Source: Eukaryota sp. TZLM1-RC
Taxonomy: Eukaryota > Metamonada: BaSk clade
Assembly (NCBI GenBank): GCA_040285825.1
Contig: JAUPSS010000001.1
Coordinates: forward strand, 2,666,001 to 2,730,000
Direction: 5' to 3'
DNA length: 64,000 bases
Positions 58,280 through 64,000 of the stretch are shown here, in pieces. A program made the position numbers and the translations under genes. Position 1 is the first letter of the stretch. Every line of letters begins with the position of its first letter. Below the pieces are notes generated by a model. That model did not search any database. It saw nothing but the letters and a program-made list of their open reading frames with translations, and was not told the origin of the DNA.

Positions 58280-58522
58280 ACATCCTCAATAGTGGTTGCT
58301 TCATCAGCTTTATATGCACCTTTACGAACACATGGGGCTGTTGCCACTGGTCCACTGGCACTTCATACCCAAGGCAACTCATCTATGATTGCTGCGGCAG
58401 TTGAACATTCCTTCATTGTTTACTCCACAGATCGATTACACATACTCTACACTGGTCCTCCTCTTCCTGGACCTATCAGTCACATGATATGGGTGAAGCG
58501 AGTTTTAGTCTTCTCTATATCC
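58280..58522 (+). pseudogene. UTP21/WDR36 N-terminal fragment
   Basis: The plus-strand frame without ATG reads SALYAPLRTHGAVATGPLAL, then GNSSMIAAAVEHSFIVYSTD and RLHILYTGPPLPGPISHMIW. This matches the first WD40 blade of UTP21/WDR36 (alf.PyR.lG.v...p, vgksf.iYn...L.lvfvg). A stop lies just upstream (58277-58279) and the sequence dissolves into AT repeats after about 58520. The 5' end is missing, next to the Fanzor start (58213). An intact UTP21, an SSU-processome protein of about 900 residues, should exist elsewhere. Confidence 0.65.
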
Positions 58523-58529
58523 AATTCTA

Positions 58530-58720
58530 TCACAATATTTATAAATATACTATATATGATTAGTATATTAGTATATTATAATTATAATGATTATAATAAT
58601 AATATTAGGTAAATTATATAGTATAATTTATAATAATATAATAATACCTATTATTTATATAAATTTATATTATATTATATTAAAAATTCTATATCCAATT
58701 CTATATCCAATTCTGTCTAC
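58530..58720 (+). repeat. AT-only low-complexity tract
   Basis: A long run of TATA, TAAT and ATTATA text with a twice-repeated CTATATCCAATT motif at about 58682-58710. No coding potential. It interrupts the UTP21 fragment. Confidence 0.8.
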
Positions 58721-58998
58721 TCGTGGACACCTGGATCTCAAACAACTTCTGTCGTCCTCTCTTCCCATGCCCACATAGCCTCTCTACTCTCCCTTTTGTA
58801 TGGTTGTGTTTGATGAATCATTTTGGATTTGTTGAAACTTCATTGGTAAAAGCTTTACCTATACTAAACTTGCTCTGTTTACGTCGTTGCTGTAGTTTAA
58901 CTTCTATGGTTGAAAAACAATGGCGTTCTTATAAATGGCTAATTTTCTGATAAAGTCATGGCATCATATCATAATTCTTCATTGTATTTTTCCTAAAC
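58721..58998 (+). other. Spacer, no gene seen
   Basis: Possibly further decayed UTP21 sequence (TRGHLDLKQLLSSSLP). Not supportable as a gene. Confidence 0.3.
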
Positions 58999-59950
58999 CT
59001 CTTTCTTGGAAGTCATCCTGAAAATTTCCTGCTCCTTCAGTTAGCCTTCCATCTATGAAAATTGAAAACCAAACAAGACAAGTTGTCTATTTCTTCAGAA
59101 CTACCTTCTTCGATATCATAATCTTACGGTTTATTTTGCTTGGATTGCCAGTGCAACTTCGGGATTTTAATTTTTCTCTGCACTAGTTTGCCATTTGCAA
59201 CAATACATAAAACAGATTCAATGAAATTGTTTCTTTTACCAAATGAGATTCCTGCATTTCTTGCAGCATTCAAAACTGTGTTTCTAGCAGCAGCTTGTAA
59301 GGAATAACAATCTTTTATCCACTCAAAAATTATGTACTCTGAGATGATGTGAGTTGTGGATTATAAATATACAATGAGTAATTTTAATAATTACAAAACC
59401 AATTTTTTACAATGTATATCGATGATTTTAACTTATCATTATCACTTTATATGCCGTTCAGTGATTAAGGTCATTTTGATTCCATTTTTGTATTTTAATT
59501 TTGGTATTTCCTCCTTTTTGTGAAAAAAATCGTTGGGTAGTCATTTTCTACTTTGTCCAACCTACAAATCTTTCAGAAAACTGAAGACAGGTTTTTTTGC
59601 ATTCACTGATGAAAGTACAGGAAGTAAGAATTGAATCCTTATTACATCCTAAACAACAGTATGTGGGCTATGGAATGTGTGACTAACAATTTTGAACACA
59701 TTGTATCCCATTCATTTGAACAACGCCTCTGCTCTGAATAAATTGAACATATGGGCTCAGGGATAATGACATTAATAGATCAAAATCGGAATTCAAAAAT
59801 GGTCTAAGAGTTGTAAATTTTTGGTGTTTTCGGACATTGTATATCATCATTTTGATTCATTCAATATTCAAACAACTGATCAGTAAATTGTTCATAATTT
59901 CCTCGAAAAGACCGTACAGTGGCGATCTGTAGGCAGAAAATATTGTTTGT
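58999..59950 (-). mobile_element. Ancient LINE remnant, C-terminal half
   Basis: The minus-strand translation, with frame changes, gives SSFNHMF-like and FSERFVGWT-like text (59550-59880). Then comes YSLQAAARNTVLNAARNAGI...VANGKLVQRKIKIPKL...YDIEEGSSEEIDN at 59060-59320, collinear with YRSSLHDAVRDTVFN...VANDTLVHRRKLNPV...YDKEIEDANID of copy C. The endonuclease core has been deleted. This is the most diverged LINE in the window. Confidence 0.65.
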
Positions 59951-60879
59951 GAAAACAATTCGTGTGAGCTTCAACATAGTGAAGAGTCAAAAAAACAAAA
60001 TCAAAACTTGGAAAATTTGATTGTTAAGTCAAGGCCCAATACTGTTAAAATTTGGTCGCAACAATACAGTTGTTTTTTTGATAATCAGAAATTCCCTGTT
60101 TAAAACAAAAACAACCATTCGAGCAATCATGTTCAGCAAAAGGAACATTTTTTGCTTTGGAAGTAACATTGAAAATACTGTCAAGCCCGAAAAAATCACC
60201 GTGTTTAACAGCAGTGGATTGTTTATAAATAGAATGTACATAATAAGTTTTTTGAAAAAAGCAAAATTTTGGTCAATAGTTCAACAAACAAAGAGAAATA
60301 CTTATTAAACTTAATAAAACCATTGAATTAAATGAATTACTCACATCCAAGAACAAACAAAATTTCAACTCATATACTGTGGTAAATACTGCAGCAAAAG
60401 TGGAACACAACGGGTCAACTGATCACAATTCACAATTACAAACAAATGGGATCAGAACAAATGAAGCACAGTTTCAGACTGTCACAACACATGGTGGTTT
60501 GTTTTCAGAATACTCCATCTTCTGTTAGGGAACTTCTTTTAGAGGGGAACTTTAAGTTCATAACGAAACATTACTTGTCTTTTCCGAATTACTGGAATAC
60601 ACTCATCACCCAAACACCAAGCGTTATGTCTTTATTATAATCCTTATGGAATCATAGATATTGTTATTGGGCAAAAATTGTTTAAGCCCACTTCACAATC
60701 TTAAAACCAATTGTTGTTCCTTACCTTTTAGATTTATGTATTTCTCAACAAGTTTGCCCAAGTTTTCCAGGAAATCCAAATTCCCAAAACCATCTGTGTT
60801 ACAGTAAAAAAACCAAATGATTTTTGAATTGAACATTCTATTACTCCATAATTGATAAATATAAAGCACAGTTACTTTC
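59951..60879 (+). other. Region without recognised genes
   Basis: About 930 bp of AT-rich DNA between two LINE remnants. Short open frames (60021-60308, 60446-60640) lack family features. Probably decayed transposon sequence. Confidence 0.4.
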
Positions 60880-61140
60880 CTTAAATGGCGATTCGGATAA
60901 TCATTTGTTATTTGTCCATTGACTGTCTCCTTACATGCCTCTTTTGGACATACTACTTCGTCATTCTTAGATGAATCTGTTGAAATTGTGAAACAGTGTA
61001 AAGGAAGAGTGTTTTGATAAGCTCTTATGGCAGAACAGAATTGTATTTTCTATTTTTAAAGGTGTTGTTCCCATATTAACTTCTGCTTTATTTTCTCTTG
61101 GTCGGTTTTATGAGAGAGAACATCTCATCAATACTTTCTG
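60880..61140 (+). mobile_element. LINE 3'-terminal fragment, plus strand
   Basis: Encodes CPLTVSLHASFGHTTSSFLD...VKQCKGRVF, then after a frame change LLWQNRIVFSIFKGVVPILTSALFSLGRFYERE. This is the terminal block of the second LINE type. It lies head-on against the minus-strand LINE at 61141-62460. Confidence 0.75.
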
Positions 61141-62460
61141 GTTGATTTGGGATATGAAGACATAGAGTGTTAGGTTTTTTTTGAATAAATTTAACCGAAG
61201 AACCGATCATGGAAGAAACAAAGGGACATACATTATATTGGGCATGAGAATTTTGATTAATCGAGGAAATGGGTTTCGCATATTTAGCAATTTTATATTT
61301 TTCGCCTGCAAGAAGAGGATTATTTACATCCGAGTTAATGAGATGTTCGTTAGAGGAATTACAAGGGTCAATAGACATGGCGTCCAAAATAGTAAAACTA
61401 CCATTTAAACCAGGAACAACTAGATCACCTCTAGATCGAGGCAACCGATGCACCTTCAATAGTTTTAATGCCAAATTGAAAATCAGAGAAGAAAGCATCC
61501 TGGTTAAAGACTCTCTAATAGCAATTGGTCTAACTCCATCGGGTTTGTTACTTTTTCCTGGTTTAACTAAAGCAACTAACCGGGCAGCAGTCAATTCAGG
61601 CGGAGGAACATAATTCAAACACATTAAACTTTGAAAATAAATGGCAAGATCCTCAGAAATTTCTGGAGTATTTTTACAAGCAGTTTTTAACAAATCAAAA
61701 GAAATGCCTGAGGGACCAGCAGCTTTTCCTTTTGGCAATTTAACAATAGCATTGAATACTTCTTGAGCCTGAAAAGGATTTTCGAGCCAATATTCACAAA
61801 TTGGCGGCTTAAGTGGGCAAATATTTTCAGTTGGATGAAGCACTTTCAGTTTTTCAACAGTTTCATAATTATTATCAGCCAACTTACCTGAAAAAATATT
61901 TTTTAAACCGCTTCCATATCTACCTCTCAAGAACAATTTTCTTGCTTGAAACCATGAACTGGCTTTACTTTTCTTCGGTTTGTAATTAATTGATTTTTTA
62001 TTCTTTTTGGCAAAGAATTTCCAAAATCTTGTTAAAAATAATAAAAAAAAATGTTGTTATGTTCCATTTGTTTGATTTCAATTGGGAGGAAAAAGAACGC
62101 ATTTCCATTGACACAGGAACAGAACTGACAGGACTCACCTCTACAGGAATTTTAACAGGTGCACGAAGAGAATCACTTGTTTGACAGTCAAAACAAAACA
62201 AGAGAGGGCGACAATTGGAAGAATTAGAGAGGAACTTTTTGCAAAAAGGACAATTATGTTTCAAGACATTATCCGTAGGATCAGGAGCAACAGTTTTTGG
62301 TAAATGAGTTTGATCAATATTTAAATCATAATTAACATCATCAGCAGAAACATTGGGAACAGGAGGAAGATTCAGTGCGGATGGCGTTTGCAAACTATTA
62401 ACAATAGAAATATTTGTTTTCAGTCTCATTGTTTCGGTAATAATATCAGGACATTTTCTA
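61141..62460 (-). mobile_element. LINE copy D, with internal deletion of RT core
   Basis: 62429-61998 is the N-terminal part with a Cys cluster (CPFCKKF...LLFCFDCQTSD). After a frame change in an A/T run near 62045 follow SSWFQARKLFLRGRYGSGL and the RT N-terminus GKAAGPSGISFDLL, VRPIAIRESLTRML (61936-61450). Then the frame jumps directly to the endonuclease core PRSRGDLVVPGLNGSFTILDAMSID and on to NPLLAGEKYKIAKYA and AQYNVCPFVSS. RT motifs A to C are deleted in frame, so this copy cannot move itself. Confidence 0.8.
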
Positions 62461-62624
62461 ATGTTATTTGAAGTTGATTCAAATAAAAATTAGATTCACC
62501 ATGGATCAGATGAACATCATAAGGAAACCTTTGAAAAAATTCAAAAACAAAATTTTTTCCACCTCCTAAAAAAGCTGCTTTACATAAAATTTTTTTTTGA
62601 AAAATTTTAATTTATTATTAAACT

Positions 62625-62850
62625 ACAGTCTAAAAGTCAATATCTTCAAAACAAGCTTCCACACCATCAAACCTCACAACAGCAATTTCTTCGTAATGTG
62701 CACTGACAGACATCAAAGCTTTCGAAATCATTTTAGGAATTGATTTGAAAATAGTAAAAACAATACGATTTAGCCACAAGCGACGATCAAAACGCTTATT
62801 CATTCTTCTTTTCACAAGATTTTCAAAATCATCAATAAAATTTGTTTCAT
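62625..62850 (-). mobile_element. LINE 3'-terminal fragment
   Basis: Encodes DDFENLVKRRMNKRFDRRLWLNRIVFTIFKSIPKMISKALM...VEACFEDIDF, the terminal ~70 residues of a LINE like that at 20.2 kb. 5'-truncated. Confidence 0.75.
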
Positions 62851-62884
62851 TTCATTTACTTTTATTCAACAACAAATACGAAAT

Positions 62885-63640
62885 ACACAATTAAAACTCC
62901 ACATCCTCAAAACCTGCCTCCCCTACATCAAAACAATTAATTGCTAAAGATTCAGAAAATTTCCCAAAAGAAGATAGTGAATCAGAAATTAGTTTTACCA
63001 TTCCCTTAAAAATAGAAAATACAATCCTGTTTTGCCAGTAAACACGATTGAAAATTCTTCCAGTTCTTTCCTTTACAACAACAACATAATCCTCAAGGAA
63101 AGCCATAGCAGCCTTACCTAGAGATCCAAGCAGAGAAAAAACAAATGGACATAAATTATATTGGGCATGAGAATTTTCATTAACCGAAGAAATGGGATTC
63201 GCATATTTAGCAATTTTATATTTTTCGCCTGCAAGAAGAGGATTATTTACATACGAGTTAATGAAAGAATGAAGAGGTAATGAAATGTTTACAGTTCAAA
63301 AGATGAGTAAACAAAAGAGGTTTACCACATTTACAAGTTAAATGATTGGGCAAATTGTTTGGCCACAGAAAACAACGAAAACGCATGTTTAGAAGCCATT
63401 CATTGTTTTTTAACAAAAGTCCATAAACAGAGGGAACTTGAGTTACTAAAGCAGCAGCTGAACTATCACGAATATCCTTTAAAAAATTACCGAAAGTGGG
63501 ATTTTTAGTTTTGGCCAAGCCAAGTCTTACTTCATAATCCAAGCCTTCATATAATTTAACCAGATGGTGCTGAAGCTTTTTCAAGCAAAAACGTAAATAT
63601 GGAAGTGATCGGGTGGGAATTTCTTGAACATTTTGAGGAA
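62885..63640 (-). mobile_element. LINE fragment lacking the endonuclease core
   Basis: 63584-63258 gives LQHHLVKLYEGLDYEVRLGL...VYGLLLKNNEW and the CCHC knuckle CKCGKPLLFTHLLNC. A deletion then removes the endonuclease. 63250-62891 continues NNPLLAGEKYKIAKYANP, AQYNLCPFVFSLLGSLGKAAMAFLED and YWQNRIVFSIFKGMVKLISD to the stop. Parts at 63150-63250 are nearly identical to 61225-61340 in copy D. Confidence 0.78.
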
Positions 63641-63689
63641 AACACTGAATCCAGATATTTTTTTATTTAAATTTAATTTTATGCAAAAC

Positions 63690-64000
63690 CTATAAATCAA
63701 CATCTAAAAAAATCCATCTCTCCCAGAACAAAAACACTAGATGCAACTCTCTCATAGTGAGATTCAAGAGAAAGCAAAGCATCAGAAACCATCTTCAACA
63801 TCCCCTTAAAAATAGAAAACACAATTCTATTTTGCCAAAACAATCTGTTGAAATTTCTGCCAGTTCTTCTCTTTACAATCATTTCAAAATCATCCAAAAA
63901 ACGTAAAGCAGTTGGTGCAAGTGAACCAAAAAGGGAAAATACAAATGGATACAAATTGTATTTTGCATGCTGTAGACTGGCCAATTTGGACAAAGGTTCA
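63690..64000 (-). mobile_element. LINE 3'-terminal fragment, runs off the window
   Basis: Encodes SKLASLQHAKYNLYPFVFSLFGSLAPTALRFLDDFEMIVKRRTG, then LFWQNRIVFSIFKGMLKMVSD and a stop near 63693. Same family as 62885-63640. The upstream part lies beyond the window edge. Confidence 0.8.

Noticed and set aside
1-64000. tRNA, rRNA genes and CRISPR arrays
   Set aside because: No cloverleaf with a convincing T-arm, no rRNA core motifs and no spaced direct repeats were seen by eye. A dedicated scan could still find one.

Overview
This window is nuclear DNA from a unicellular, flagellated eukaryote with an AT-rich, compact, intron-poor genome. It carries a complete 4,506-residue axonemal dynein heavy chain, a gamma-tubulin-ring subunit (GCP3), a PRP19 spliceosomal ubiquitin ligase, a UBE2C-type E2, a SAC3/GANP export factor, a DRG1 GTPase and a Pumilio protein. 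TAA, TAG and TGA all end host genes, so the standard code is used. Genes sit 11-115 bp apart in the dense stretches, several in divergent pairs with only 47-80 bp between start codons. Three spliceosomal introns can be inferred, and all are ultra-short (29, 30 and 29 nt). The species cannot be fixed from the sequence. An intron-poor flagellate, perhaps metamonad-like, is a guess.

Layout. 0-5.7 kb: stacked copies of a non-LTR retrotransposon (LINE) of the restriction-like-endonuclease type, one small three-exon secreted-protein gene, and another LINE 3' end. 5.9-12.5 kb: secreted GH32 fructosidase, DRG1, an RCC1 protein and a leucine-rich-repeat (LRR) gene. 12.4-14.9 kb: a tandem segmental duplication carrying LINE 3' ends, then a Fanzor (eukaryotic TnpB relative) remnant. 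15-19 kb: Pumilio and GCP3. 19.2-24.1 kb: a broken Fanzor, a LINE fragment, an F-box gene and an uninterrupted 641-residue Fanzor. 24.3-25.8 kb: broken host-gene fragments (MJ1316-RCC1 and CCT6). 26.3-29.5 kb: the most complete LINE copy. 30.2-55.8 kb: a long run of housekeeping and ciliary genes with almost no mobile DNA. 55.9-58.2 kb: a second-family Fanzor whose reading frame contains a 2A-like ribosome-skipping motif behind a cysteine-rich tandem repeat. 58.3-64 kb: a UTP21/WDR36 fragment and an array of LINE remnants in both orientations.

The most unusual content is the Fanzor set: four loci of two families within 44 kb. One is a full-length open frame with the RuvC residues, a zinc ribbon, a nuclear-localisation signal and a strong stem-loop just past the stop codon. 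Another combines a 2A-like peptide, a cysteine-rich leader, a one-base frameshift in a T6 run and a D-to-N change at the expected RuvC-III position. The LINEs are probably the main force behind the broken genes and duplications. Many LINE frameshifts lie in A/T homopolymers, so part of their decay could reflect incompletely polished repeats in the assembly.
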